Positions 15,069-23,437 of a stretch of DNA of 35,247 nucleotides are shown piece by piece. Where the stretch lies: positions 1-35,247 of the forward strand of contig JBNJGU010000005.1 of assembly GCA_051747985.1 (NCBI GenBank). Direction: 5' to 3'. Below the pieces are notes generated by a model. It saw nothing but the letters and a program-made list of their open reading frames with translations, was not told the origin of the DNA and searched no databases. Each line of letters opens with the position of its first letter. The stretch's first letter is position 1. The position numbers were made by a program, and so were the translations under genes. The DNA comes from PWQG01 sp051747985 (GTDB lineage Bacteria > Pseudomonadota > Gammaproteobacteria > Pseudomonadales > Pseudohongiellaceae).

Positions 15069-17435
15069 CTAGAACAGGATCTCCGTGGAAAGGCTGTCCT
15101 CGTTGTCTCTTTCCCTGTCGCCGGATGTTCCGGTGGCGGGCGTGGTCCCTGACCGCGGTGCCGCTTCCGACAGGAACAGTTCGAAAAAGGTATCGGGCTG
15201 GCCCGGTCGGGCCAGCTGGCCCGATTGCCGATCCACCAGTCTTGCCACAATGCCGTCCGGGCGCTCCATCATCCGTTCTGGTGTGTCGGCCAGGGCCTGC
15301 TTCATGTAATCGATCCAGATCGGCACCGCGACGGTGGCGCCCTGTTCCGATTCCCCCAGTGGTTCCGGCGTGTCCATGCCGACGAACACGCTCGTGGCGA
15401 TATCCCTGTTGAAACCCGTGAACCACAGTTCCGCCGGTCCGTTGGTGGTGCCGGTCTTTCCCATGAGGTCGTTCCGGGGCAGTTCCCGGGCCACGCGTCG
15501 CCCGCTTCCCTCTTCCACCACCGAGCGCATCATTGTGCCCAGAATATAGGTGACGCGCGGATCCACCACCTGCTCGGCCGCGCGGACTCCTTCTTCGCAG
15601 GGGTCGCAGACCACCGGCGAGTCGGCCTCATGGACAACGCCATCCACCGAGGTGATGCGTCGGATCAGTGTCGGTTCAATGCGGTGGCCACTATTGGCGA
15701 TCATCGCATAGGCCGTGGCCAGCTCCAGGGGTTCGACTGACTGTGAACCGAGGGCCAGGGTGAGATCGTTGCGATTGAAATCTTCCGTGTCGATGCCGAA
15801 GCGCGAGGCGAAATCGATCACTGCACTGGCGCCCAGTTGATCATACAGCCGGACCGCCGGCACATTGCGGGAGTCCTTGAAGGCGTTCCGGAGTGTGATC
15901 GGGCCGACGAAATTGCGTTCATAGTTCTGTGGCCGGTAGCCGTTGCGCGAAAAGGGGGCGTCATTGATGGTGTCCGCCGGCGTGTAGCCGTTGGCCAGTG
16001 CCGCGCCATACAGGAAGGGTTTGAACCCGGAGCCGGGCTGGCGTGCTGAAGTGGCGCGATTGACCTGGCTGTAGCGGAAATCGTAACCGCCGGTCATGGC
16101 CAGGATGCTGCCGTTGTCGGGCGCCACCGAGACCACGGCACCCTGCAGTTCCGGTACCTGTCCCAGTTCCCAGGTGCCGTCGTCGCGCTGACGGATCCGC
16201 ACGAGATCGGCCCGGGTCACGACATCCGAAGCCTGCTGGGGCGGTGGCCAGGCGTTGTCCCGGGTGATGAACGGGCGTGCCCAGCTCAGCCCGTCCCAGT
16301 CGATGACCTGCTCGCTGCCATCCTTCATCAGGACCGTGCTGCTGCGCTCTTCCACCGATGTCACCACTGCCGGGTGATGATTACCATAGACCGGAATGCC
16401 GGCCAGTTGCTCCAGCCAGTACTCTCGTGGATTCCCGGCAGGGGGAGGCAGCGTGGCCTCCGGTCCGCGGTAGCCATGGCGGCGGTCATAGTAATTTTCC
16501 AGCCCGCTCTGTAGCGCGGTCGTGGCGGCCTGTTGCAGTTCGCCATCGATGCTGGTGAAGACCTCGAAGCCCTTGCGATAGATGTCTTCACCGTATTCCG
16601 CGTAGAGTCGTCCGCGTACCTGTTCGGCGACATACGGGGCATCGACATCGATGCTGCGCAGATACCGTTGTGCGGTGATCGGCTCGGCGATGGCGTTGGC
16701 ATGCTGCTGCCGATCGATCATGCTCTGCGCCAGCATCTTGTCCAGAACCACATTGCGGCGGCGTTCTGCACGCTCCGGATCCGCGACGGGATTGCAGACC
16801 GAAGGACAGGGCAGGACCGAGGCCATGGCGGCGAACTGGGCCAGTGTCATTTCATGCACGGGACGGTCGTAATAGGCCTGGGCCGCGGCAGCGATCCCTT
16901 CCGCGCCGCCTCCGAAATACACCAGATTCAGGTACAGTTCCAGGATTTCCTCCCGGCTCAACTCCTGCTGTATGCGAAGTGCGAACGGGATTTCCTTGAG
17001 CTTGCGGGCATAGACATTGTCACTGTCGAAGGAGATGTTGTTGGCCAGCTGCATGGTGATGGTGCTGCCGCCACCGAGATTGATGCCCCGCACAAAGCCG
17101 TAGAAGCCACGGATCAGGCCGCGCAGGTCGACGCCCGGATGCGAATAGAAGCGTGAGTCCTCGCTGGCGATCACCGCCTGCACCATCAGGGGCGGGATGT
17201 CTTCGTAGGCGATCGGATCCCGCCGCACGCCGATTTCGTCGATCACCTGTCCGTCGGCGGTCAGGATCCGCAGCGGAGTCTCCAGTTCGACGTGTCGGTA
17301 GGTTTCCGCGGAGGGCAGCTGGGGGGACAGGTACAGATAGGCTGCCGATGCCACCATGATGGCCCCGCTCACGCAGAAAACGACAAACCCGGCGAGCCGG
17401 GCCATTATTCTGGTCCAGGTCTTTTTCACAATCAC
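15069..17435 (-). CDS. mrcA: Penicillin-binding protein 1A (class A PBP)
   Basis: This bifunctional enzyme polymerises and cross-links peptidoglycan. The 788-residue product has a membrane helix (about 14-36), a GT51 glycosyltransferase domain with the catalytic glutamate E92 in SEDSRFYSHPGVD, GGGSTITMQL and RKLKEIPFALRIQQELS, then a linker and a transpeptidase domain with SGFK (S469 to K472), SRN (522-524) and KTGT (660-663). Being divergent from pilMNOPQ is the classic place for ponA/mrcA. The GTG at 17435 has AGGG 6 nt upstream; a GTG at 17429 and an ATG at 17405 are alternatives, all before the membrane helix. The name mrcA rests on synteny and motifs; the length is slightly short for PBP1A. 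Confidence 0.94.
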   Translation of the reverse strand: MIVKKTWTRIMARLAGFVVFCVSGAIMVASAAYLYLSPQLPSAETYRHVELETPLRILTADGQVIDEIGVRRDPIAYEDIPPLMVQAVIASEDSRFYSHPGVDLRGLIRGFYGFVRGINLGGGSTITMQLANNISFDSDNVYARKLKEIPFALRIQQELSREEILELYLNLVYFGGGAEGIAAAAQAYYDRPVHEMTLAQFAAMASVLPCPSVCNPVADPERAERRRNVVLDKMLAQSMIDRQQHANAIAEPITAQRYLRSIDVDAPYVAEQVRGRLYAEYGEDIYRKGFEVFTSIDGELQQAATTALQSGLENYYDRRHGYRGPEATLPPPAGNPREYWLEQLAGIPVYGNHHPAVVTSVEERSSTVLMKDGSEQVIDWDGLSWARPFITRDNAWPPPQQASDVVTRADLVRIRQRDDGTWELGQVPELQGAVVSVAPDNGSILAMTGGYDFRYSQVNRATSARQPGSGFKPFLYGAALANGYTPADTINDAPFSRNGYRPQNYERNFVGPITLRNAFKDSRNVPAVRLYDQLGASAVIDFASRFGIDTEDFNRNDLTLALGSQSVEPLELATAYAMIANSGHRIEPTLIRRITSVDGVVHEADSPVVCDPCEEGVRAAEQVVDPRVTYILGTMMRSVVEEGSGRRVARELPRNDLMGKTGTTNGPAELWFTGFNRDIATSVFVGMDTPEPLGESEQGATVAVPIWIDYMKQALADTPERMMERPDGIVARLVDRQSGQLARPGQPDTFFELFLSEAAPRSGTTPATGTSGDRERDNEDSLSTEILF

Positions 17436-17513
17436 ATTATACCCTGCCTGAGTGTCAAACGTGACCCGCTTAACGGTATCTGGTTCACAGCCTGTGCATT
17501 ATAGGTCAAGTCG

Positions 17514-17544
17514 TTTATTGAAAAAGTTTGATAATTTATTGAAA
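17514..17544 (+). promoter_or_regulatory. Direct repeat upstream of pilM, possible operator or promoter region
   Basis: TTTATTGAAA occurs at 17514-17523 and again at 17535-17544, offset 21 bp, two helical turns. This is in the AT-rich part of the 287-bp gap between divergent PBP1A and pilM. The second copy contains TTGAAA (17539-17544), which could be a -35, with TTTTAT 17 nt on (17562-17567). No known regulator motif is recognised. Confidence 0.4.
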
Positions 17545-17722
17545 GTTCTATGTAAGTTTGGTTTTATGCATACTGAGGCGGTGGATTGTTGTATCGAGCT
17601 GCCGGAATGGTGGACGGTGCTGATATCGTCAAGGATCGCGAAAGTGGCGGAATCGTCGCGGGCATTCTATAAACAATACAAGAAACGGGTCCACGGGGTG
17701 GAACGGGTTCCGGACGGCAAAA

Positions 17723-18778
17723 TTGAAACTTTTTGGCAGAAAATCAAAGACGTTACTGGGCGTTGACGTCAGTTCCACGGCAGTGAAGATCGTGGATCTG
17801 CGGCCGGAAGCGGAAGGCTGGCGGCTGGAGAACTATGTGATCCGGCCGTTACCGGACAAGGCCGTGCAGGAGAAAAACATCCAGGATCCGGCGGCCGTGG
17901 CCGACTGCGTCAGCCAGGCGCTGACATTGTTGAAGCCGGCCGGGCGCACCTGCGCGGCCGCCGTGGCCGGATCCGCCGTGATCACCAAGGTGATCGAGAT
18001 GAACGCCCGGCTGAATGATGCTGAACTGGAAAACCAGATCATCGTCGAGGCCGACCAGTACATTCCCTATCCTCTGAGCGAGGTGGCCATCGATTTCGAG
18101 CGCCAACCCGGTGCCGATCCGGAGTCGGAGACGGTGGATGTGCTGCTGGCTGCCTGTCGCCGGGAGAACGTCGATGGTCGCGTCCAGGCACTGGAGGATG
18201 GCGGGCTGGATGTGAATGTGGTGGATATCGAGGCTTTCGCCATGGAGCGGGCCTGTGCCCTGCTGGAGCACCAGCTGGGCGGTATGCCGGAGATGCTTGC
18301 GGTGGTGGATATCGGCGCCAGCGCCCTGACGCTGTACGTGTTGCGCGACGGGCAGACGATGTACACCCGTGAGCAGCTGTTCGGCGGCAAGCAGCTGCTG
18401 GAACAGATCCAGCAGCAGTTTTCCCTGTCTCCGGACGAGGCGGACAGAGCCCTGCGCCGGGGCGAACTGCCTGACGAATATGGTGATACGGTCCTGGCCG
18501 GTTTCCGAGAGCAGCTGGTGGGGCAGATCAACCGGGCGCTGCAGTTCTTCTTCTCCTCCAGTCACTATAACGAGGTGGAGCAGATTGTGCTGGCAGGCGG
18601 CGTGGCCGTGCTCGAGGGGCTGTCTGAAAAGCTGCAGGAGAGTGCCGGCACTCCGGTCACGGTCGCTGATCCGTTCCGCGACATGGATACCGGCGACAAG
18701 ATCAATCGGTCGGCCCTGGCGACAGATGCGCCGGCGTTGATGATTGCCTGCGGCCTGGCAATGCGGAAACGGTACTGA
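17723..18778 (+). CDS. pilM: Type IV pilus assembly actin-like ATPase PilM
   Basis: PilM is the cytoplasmic actin-like protein that binds the N-terminal tail of PilN and links the inner-membrane PilNO platform to the pilus motors. The 351-residue product begins LKLFGRKSKTLLGVDVSSTAVKIVDL, with the first phosphate-binding motif of the actin fold (GVDVSSTAVK), and later has VVDIGASALTLYV and VLAGGVAVLEGL, the second phosphate and adenosine motifs. It starts at a TTG (17723), since the conserved MKLF start coincides with it and no ATG or GTG fits; the ribosome-binding site is weak (GGACGG). It leads the pilMNOPQ operon, 3 nt before pilN. Confidence 0.95.
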   Translation: MKLFGRKSKTLLGVDVSSTAVKIVDLRPEAEGWRLENYVIRPLPDKAVQEKNIQDPAAVADCVSQALTLLKPAGRTCAAAVAGSAVITKVIEMNARLNDAELENQIIVEADQYIPYPLSEVAIDFERQPGADPESETVDVLLAACRRENVDGRVQALEDGGLDVNVVDIEAFAMERACALLEHQLGGMPEMLAVVDIGASALTLYVLRDGQTMYTREQLFGGKQLLEQIQQQFSLSPDEADRALRRGELPDEYGDTVLAGFREQLVGQINRALQFFFSSSHYNEVEQIVLAGGVAVLEGLSEKLQESAGTPVTVADPFRDMDTGDKINRSALATDAPALMIACGLAMRKRY

Positions 18779-18781
18779 GTC

Positions 18782-19375
18782 ATGCGTGGAATCAACCTGT
18801 TACCCTGGCGGGAAAGGCTCAGAGAGGAACGCAAACGCGAGTTCCTGGTCATGATGGGCGGCATCGTGGTGATCGCGGCCGGACTGGTGTTCCTGGTTGA
18901 CCGGTACTACCGGGGAGAGCTGGACGGACAGCAGGCCCGTAACAATATCGTCAGCACGCAGATCGCGGTCATGGACGCCCGCCTCGCCGAGATCAGCCGG
19001 TTGCGTGAGCAGCGTGCCGACATTCTTGATCGCATGGAAGTGATACGGGACCTGCAGGGGACACGTCCATTGATCGTTTATGTCTTCGACGAACTCGTCC
19101 GTACACTGCCGGACGGTGTCTATTTCGACACGGTGAGTCGCGAGGATGACCTGCTCAGCATCGAGGGTGTTGCCGAATCCAATAATCGCGTATCCGAGTT
19201 GATGCGTCGCCTGGATGAATCCCGATGGTTCCGGGAACCGGGACTGGAGAGCATTTCGGCGACTTCGACCAGCTGGTTCGGCAGTAGCGGTGCCAATGAG
19301 TTCTCGCTGACATTGCAGCTTGAACAGATGGGGCAGGTTGTCAGTGGCATGGTCCCGCGGGCGGAGGCGGAGTGA
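18782..19375 (+). CDS. pilN: Type IV pilus inner-membrane protein PilN
   Basis: PilN is a bitopic inner-membrane protein whose short N-terminal tail docks into PilM and whose periplasmic domain pairs with PilO. The 197-residue product shows the docking motif INLLPWRE (4-11), one membrane helix (about 22-39), a coiled-coil stretch (about 55-85) and a C-terminal ferredoxin-like domain. Length and order match the family. It lies between pilM (3-nt gap) and pilO (1-nt gap), so translation is probably coupled. Confidence 0.95.
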   Translation: MRGINLLPWRERLREERKREFLVMMGGIVVIAAGLVFLVDRYYRGELDGQQARNNIVSTQIAVMDARLAEISRLREQRADILDRMEVIRDLQGTRPLIVYVFDELVRTLPDGVYFDTVSREDDLLSIEGVAESNNRVSELMRRLDESRWFREPGLESISATSTSWFGSSGANEFSLTLQLEQMGQVVSGMVPRAEAE

Positions 19376-19376
19376 C

Positions 19377-20075
19377 ATGGCTTTATTGTCGCGCAACAGC
19401 AAGTCCGATCCGGTGAGGCCGAATCAGCCCGGTGCGGGCCGCCGCATGATCCGCGAACTTCGCGATTTCGACTGGAACAATCTGGGCGATTTCGAGGCCA
19501 TCGGAGTCTGGCCCGGTCCCGTCAAGGCGGTGATCGTGCTGGTCGTGTTCGTGATCTGCCTGGGAGCGGGCTACTGGTTTGATGTGCGCCAGCTGCAGGA
19601 CCAGTTGACGGCCGCCGAGAGAGAACAGGCCCGGCTGATGGATGAATACGAACAGAAAGCCTTCATGGCGGCCAATCTGGAAGCCTACCGCGAACAGACC
19701 GCCCAGATGGAGGAGGAGTTCGCCGAGCTGTTGCGTCAGCTGCCCGGTCAGACCGAGGTGCCGGATCTGGTGGATGACATTACTGAGACGGGACTCGGAA
19801 GCGGGTTGGCATTTTCACGTATAGAACTCGATGATGAGGTGGTGCACGAGTTCTATATCGAGCAGCCGATCGAACTCGAGGTGGTTGGCGGCTTTCATGA
19901 TTTCGGTTCGTTCGTCAGCGGTGTGGCATCGCTGCCCCGTATTGTCACATTGCATGATTTTCTGATCGAGGCGGGCTCTGACCGCTCCAGTCTGAGCATG
20001 CGGATCACGGCGCGTACCTATCGATATCGGGAGCCACAGGTGAACACGGGGGAGGTGGCCGATGCCAGTCAATGA
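19377..20075 (+). CDS. pilO: Type IV pilus inner-membrane protein PilO
   Basis: PilO forms a heterodimer with PilN and contacts PilP, making the periplasmic alignment complex of the pilus machine. From the ATG at 19377 the product has 232 residues: a cytoplasmic segment with FDWNNLGDFEAIGVWP (31-46), one membrane helix (about 50-67), a coiled coil (about 70-120) and a ferredoxin-like domain. The start lies 1 nt after the pilN stop, with GGAGG and GGAG inside the end of pilN. A longer reading from 19320 would overlap pilN by 56 nt and is unlikely. Its end overlaps pilP by 14 nt. Confidence 0.94.
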   Translation: MALLSRNSKSDPVRPNQPGAGRRMIRELRDFDWNNLGDFEAIGVWPGPVKAVIVLVVFVICLGAGYWFDVRQLQDQLTAAEREQARLMDEYEQKAFMAANLEAYREQTAQMEEEFAELLRQLPGQTEVPDLVDDITETGLGSGLAFSRIELDDEVVHEFYIEQPIELEVVGGFHDFGSFVSGVASLPRIVTLHDFLIEAGSDRSSLSMRITARTYRYREPQVNTGEVADASQ

Positions 20076-20610
20076 CCGGTTCCCGTCGGCCCGCGCGATG
20101 GCGGTAATGCCGCTGGTTTTCTGCGCCCTGTTGGTCGGCTGCTCCCCGGGAGGTGATACAGCGGAGCTGCGTCAGCGCCTGGGGGCCATCGCCGAACAGC
20201 CTGCTGGAGAGATCGAACCACTGCCGGAGTTCGAGCCCTACGAGGCTTTCACGTACAGTGCCGCTTCCATGCGCAGTCCGTTCGAGCTGCCACATGCAAT
20301 GGCGGAGGACGAGGATGGAGAGGGCCCGCGGATGGTGCAACCGGATCTGACCCGCGACCGCGAGCCGCTGGAGGCGTTTTCCATCAATACGCTGGAAATG
20401 GTCGGCATGATCCGGCAGAGCGGGCGGATCATGGCGCTGGTGCGGGACACTTCGGGGCAGGTGCACAGGGTCACGCGCGGATCCTATATGGGACGCAATC
20501 ACGGGCAGGTGGACACCATCACTGAAGAACGGATCGAGTTGACCGAGATCGTGCCGGCTGGCGACGGCGGCTGGGTTGAACGGCCGAGAACGGTCGAACT
20601 ATCACAATGA
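20062..20610 (+). CDS. pilP: Type IV pilus lipoprotein PilP
   Basis: PilP is an inner-membrane lipoprotein that joins the PilNO complex to the secretin PilQ. The 182-residue product has a lipoprotein signal peptide with lipobox LLVGC (C27 would carry the lipid), a flexible acidic region (about 30-110) and a C-terminal beta-sandwich domain with LEMVGMIRQSGRIMALVRDTSG-type residues, which binds the PilQ N-domain. It overlaps pilO by 14 nt, and its stop codon overlaps a possible pilQ ATG. Confidence 0.94.
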   Translation: MPVNDRFPSARAMAVMPLVFCALLVGCSPGGDTAELRQRLGAIAEQPAGEIEPLPEFEPYEAFTYSAASMRSPFELPHAMAEDEDGEGPRMVQPDLTRDREPLEAFSINTLEMVGMIRQSGRIMALVRDTSGQVHRVTRGSYMGRNHGQVDTITEERIELTEIVPAGDGGWVERPRTVELSQ

Positions 20611-20621
20611 GGGGGTGCGGG

Positions 20622-22829
20622 ATGAGCAAGATCACCTGCATGATGAAAAGCTGGTGCGAAGGGTTGCTGACGGTTCTGCTGTTCGTTGGACTGTTTGCGG
20701 GCGAGTCCGTCCTGGCCCAGAACGAGGATGTCGCGACGCTGCAGAGTCTGAGTTTTGCCGACCTGCCGGGCACCGGCTTTGAAGTGCGACTGGAGTTTGA
20801 TGGGACGCCGCCCGAGCCGGGCGGATTCGTGCTGGAGGACCCACCACGTGTTTCCATTGATCTGCCAGCGACCCGCAGCTCGCTGGGTCAACGCGAGTTT
20901 CCGATCAGTAGCGGCAATACGGAAAGCCTGATGGTGCTGGAGACGTCGGACCGCACCCGTCTGGTGTTCAACCTGCGCGCACCCTCCCGATATGAAACGC
21001 GTGTTGACGGTGATGCCCTGATTGTCAGTCTGTCAGCCAGTTCGGGTGATGACGGCGATGGAGCCGGAGGGGCCGGAGGGGCCGGGGATACGCTGACGGC
21101 GGACGGCACGGACACTTCGCGCCCGACGGAAACCACGACGGACACACGGATACTGGATGTGGATTTCCGCAGTGGTGACTCGCGGGGCGAAGGTGTGCTG
21201 GTGCTGGAGCTGTCCCATGCCAATGCCGTCGTCTCCACGGACCGGCGGGGTCGTGAGGTGCAGGCGGTTCTGGACGGGGTCTCGGTACCGGCTGATGTCA
21301 ATCGTCGTTTCGATGTCCGTGACTTTGCCACGCCGGTCAGCACGGTCGATGTGCTGCCGGAGCAGGGTGACGCCCTGGTTGCGTTGCAGATGGAAGAGGA
21401 CTTCGAGCATGTCACCTGGCAGGATGGACGTTTCGTCCATATCGGTGTCACTCCGGTGCGTGAGGATCGGGTCAGTCAGGATCCGGCCAGCGAGTACTCC
21501 GATGTCATGATCTCCCTGAATTTCCAGGACATCGATGTGCGTTCGGTGTTGCAGATCCTGGCGGACGAGAACGATTTCAATCTCGTTGTCAGCGATGCGG
21601 TGAGCGGGAGTGTCACATTGCGTCTGGACGAGGTGCCCTGGGATCAGGCATTGGATCTGGTGTTGCAGTCTCGCAATCTGGACAAGCGCATGGTCGGAAA
21701 CGTGCTCTATGTGGCGCCCTCCAGCGAAATCGCGGCCCAGCAGCAGTTGGCCCTGGAGGCCAACCGGCAGGCGCAGGAGCTGGAGCCGTTGCAGACAGAA
21801 TATATCCAGGTCAATTATGCCGATGCCGGCAACATCCTCAGCCTGCTTACCGGGTCGGAGAGTGGATCTTCTCCCCAACAGGTGGCGCAGTCGGTAGACG
21901 AAGACGGGGAGCCGGTAGCGGGATTGGAACAGCCGCGCGGAGTGCTGTCCCGTCGGGGTACCGCCACCGTGGATGAGCGCACCAACATCATCATCATCCG
22001 CGATGTGCCCGGCAAGCTGGAAGAGGTGCGTGAATTGCTCAGTCGGCTGGATGTGCCGGTACGGCAGGTGCTGATCGAGGCCCGGATCGTCAATGTGTCC
22101 ACGGATTTCGGTCGGGATCTCGGTATCCGCTGGGGCGCCGCCGGCCGTTCCGGTGGCAGTAGCGGTTTTCACTACGGCGGCAGTCTCGAGGCCAGTGCCG
22201 AGCAGGCCGGGTCGGGCGGCGTCTCCGCCACATTCCCGGATGCGCTGGCTGTGGATCTGGGTGCCGACACCGAGGACGCCAGCAGTTTTGCCATCGGTTT
22301 CTCCCGCAACAGTCATCTGATCGAACTGGAACTGTCCGCGCTGGAAAGTACCGGCAATGGCGAGGTGATCGCCCGGCCGAAGGTCACGACCCAGGACAAG
22401 GTCATGGCCAATATACGCTCCGGTGTCCGGATTCCCTTTCAGGCGCAGGCTGGCGGCACGGCGGGAGGTTCCACCACGGAATTCGTGGATGCCGTCCTGT
22501 CGCTGGAGGTGACCCCGCAGATCACTCCGGATGGTCGTATCATCATGGAGCTGGATATCCACCAGGATTCGGTATCTCCGGACTCCGGGCAGGTACCGGC
22601 CATCAACACCAATTCGGTCAACACCAGTGTGCTGGTGGATGACGGGGATACGGTGGTGCTGGGTGGCATTTTCCGTGAAGAGACCACGACCCGGGAAAGC
22701 AAGACACCGCTGCTGGGTGATGTGCCCTATCTGGGCCGTCTCTTCAGCCGCAGCAGCACAGAGCGGCGACGCACGGAATTGCTCATCTTCATCACGCCCC
22801 GGATCATCGCGGAGTGGGGCGGCCGCTGA
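20622..22829 (+). CDS. pilQ: Type IV pilus outer-membrane secretin PilQ
   Basis: PilQ forms the outer-membrane ring through which the pilus passes. The product (735 residues from 20622) has a signal peptide (to about residue 32, ending VLAQ), two AMIN domains binding peptidoglycan (about 40-125 and 160-250) with a Gly/Ala/Asp/Thr-rich linker, secretin N domains, and the C-terminal secretin domain from about residue 480 with VPYLGRLFS and TELLIFITPRII. The ATG at 20622 is preceded by GAGGGGG; an ATG at 20607 overlapping the pilP stop would add 5 residues. Its final codons and stop lie inside an intrinsic terminator. Confidence 0.96.
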   Translation: MSKITCMMKSWCEGLLTVLLFVGLFAGESVLAQNEDVATLQSLSFADLPGTGFEVRLEFDGTPPEPGGFVLEDPPRVSIDLPATRSSLGQREFPISSGNTESLMVLETSDRTRLVFNLRAPSRYETRVDGDALIVSLSASSGDDGDGAGGAGGAGDTLTADGTDTSRPTETTTDTRILDVDFRSGDSRGEGVLVLELSHANAVVSTDRRGREVQAVLDGVSVPADVNRRFDVRDFATPVSTVDVLPEQGDALVALQMEEDFEHVTWQDGRFVHIGVTPVREDRVSQDPASEYSDVMISLNFQDIDVRSVLQILADENDFNLVVSDAVSGSVTLRLDEVPWDQALDLVLQSRNLDKRMVGNVLYVAPSSEIAAQQQLALEANRQAQELEPLQTEYIQVNYADAGNILSLLTGSESGSSPQQVAQSVDEDGEPVAGLEQPRGVLSRRGTATVDERTNIIIIRDVPGKLEEVRELLSRLDVPVRQVLIEARIVNVSTDFGRDLGIRWGAAGRSGGSSGFHYGGSLEASAEQAGSGGVSATFPDALAVDLGADTEDASSFAIGFSRNSHLIELELSALESTGNGEVIARPKVTTQDKVMANIRSGVRIPFQAQAGGTAGGSTTEFVDAVLSLEVTPQITPDGRIIMELDIHQDSVSPDSGQVPAINTNSVNTSVLVDDGDTVVLGGIFREETTTRESKTPLLGDVPYLGRLFSRSSTERRRTELLIFITPRIIAEWGGR

Positions 22830-22845
22830 GCCGCCCTTGTTTTTT
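22817..22845 (+). terminator. Intrinsic terminator of the pilMNOPQ operon
   Basis: GGGCGGC (22817-22823) pairs perfectly with GCCGCCC (22830-22836) around a 6-nt loop, followed by TTGTTTTTT (22837-22845). The pilQ stop codon (22827-22829) lies in the loop, so the stem encodes the last PilQ residues. Confidence 0.88.
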
Positions 22846-22900
22846 GTGCCGCTTCCCGCGAGAATGCCCGATTCCACCGAGTGGTGCGGCAAACAAATAC

Positions 22901-23437
22901 ATGCAGTCAGTTGGCAATATCTTCCTGATCGGCCCGATGGGCGTGGGCAAGACGACCATCGGTCGTCAGCTGGCGGGCGAGCTGCAGTTGCGCTTTCTGG
23001 ATTCGGACCGGGAGCTTGAAGCCGTCACCGGTGCCGACATTCCCTGGATTTTCGATGTGGAAGGCGAGGCCGGTTTCCGCTTGCGCGAGGAGCGCATGAT
23101 CGATCAGCTCACGCAACTGCAGGATATCGTGCTGGCAACCGGAGGTGGTGCCATCCTGTCGGCAGGGAGTCGTCAGCGTCTGCGCCAGCGGGGGACCGTC
23201 GTCTACCTGCGCGCCAGTCTGCGGCAGTTGCAACAGCGTACGCGAAAGGACAAAAACCGTCCTTTGCTGCAGACCGCCGATCCGGGCCGCAAAATCCGGG
23301 AGCTGATGGAGCAGCGCGATCCGCTCTACCAGGAAACGGCTCACATCATCATTGACACCACGCGACGCGGACCGCGCAGCGTGATTGCCGAGATCCGGCG
23401 CAGACTGCCTGCTGTGACCGGCGGAACATCGATATGA
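22901..23437 (+). CDS. aroK: Shikimate kinase
   Basis: Shikimate kinase phosphorylates shikimate at the 3-hydroxyl in the shikimate pathway. The product (178 residues from the ATG at 22901) has the P-loop GPMGVGKTT (11-19), the shikimate-binding region with DSDRELE (about 34) and FRLREE, the GGGAIL loop, and the lid with KNRPLL. Length is normal. The start lacks a good ribosome-binding site but gives the family's usual N terminus MQSVGNIFLIG. It lies behind the pilQ terminator and overlaps aroB by 4 nt. Confidence 0.95.
   Translation: MQSVGNIFLIGPMGVGKTTIGRQLAGELQLRFLDSDRELEAVTGADIPWIFDVEGEAGFRLREERMIDQLTQLQDIVLATGGGAILSAGSRQRLRQRGTVVYLRASLRQLQQRTRKDKNRPLLQTADPGRKIRELMEQRDPLYQETAHIIIDTTRRGPRSVIAEIRRRLPAVTGGTSI

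Noticed and set aside
17436..17460. TTGACA plus TATAAT as a classical promoter for PBP1A
   Set aside because: The two hexamers are only 11 nt apart, too close for sigma-70. The -10 may still be real and is reported as a separate question.
21033..22892. 619-codon open frame on the minus strand
   Set aside because: Antisense to pilQ; no family motif, and His/Arg/Gln-rich composition.
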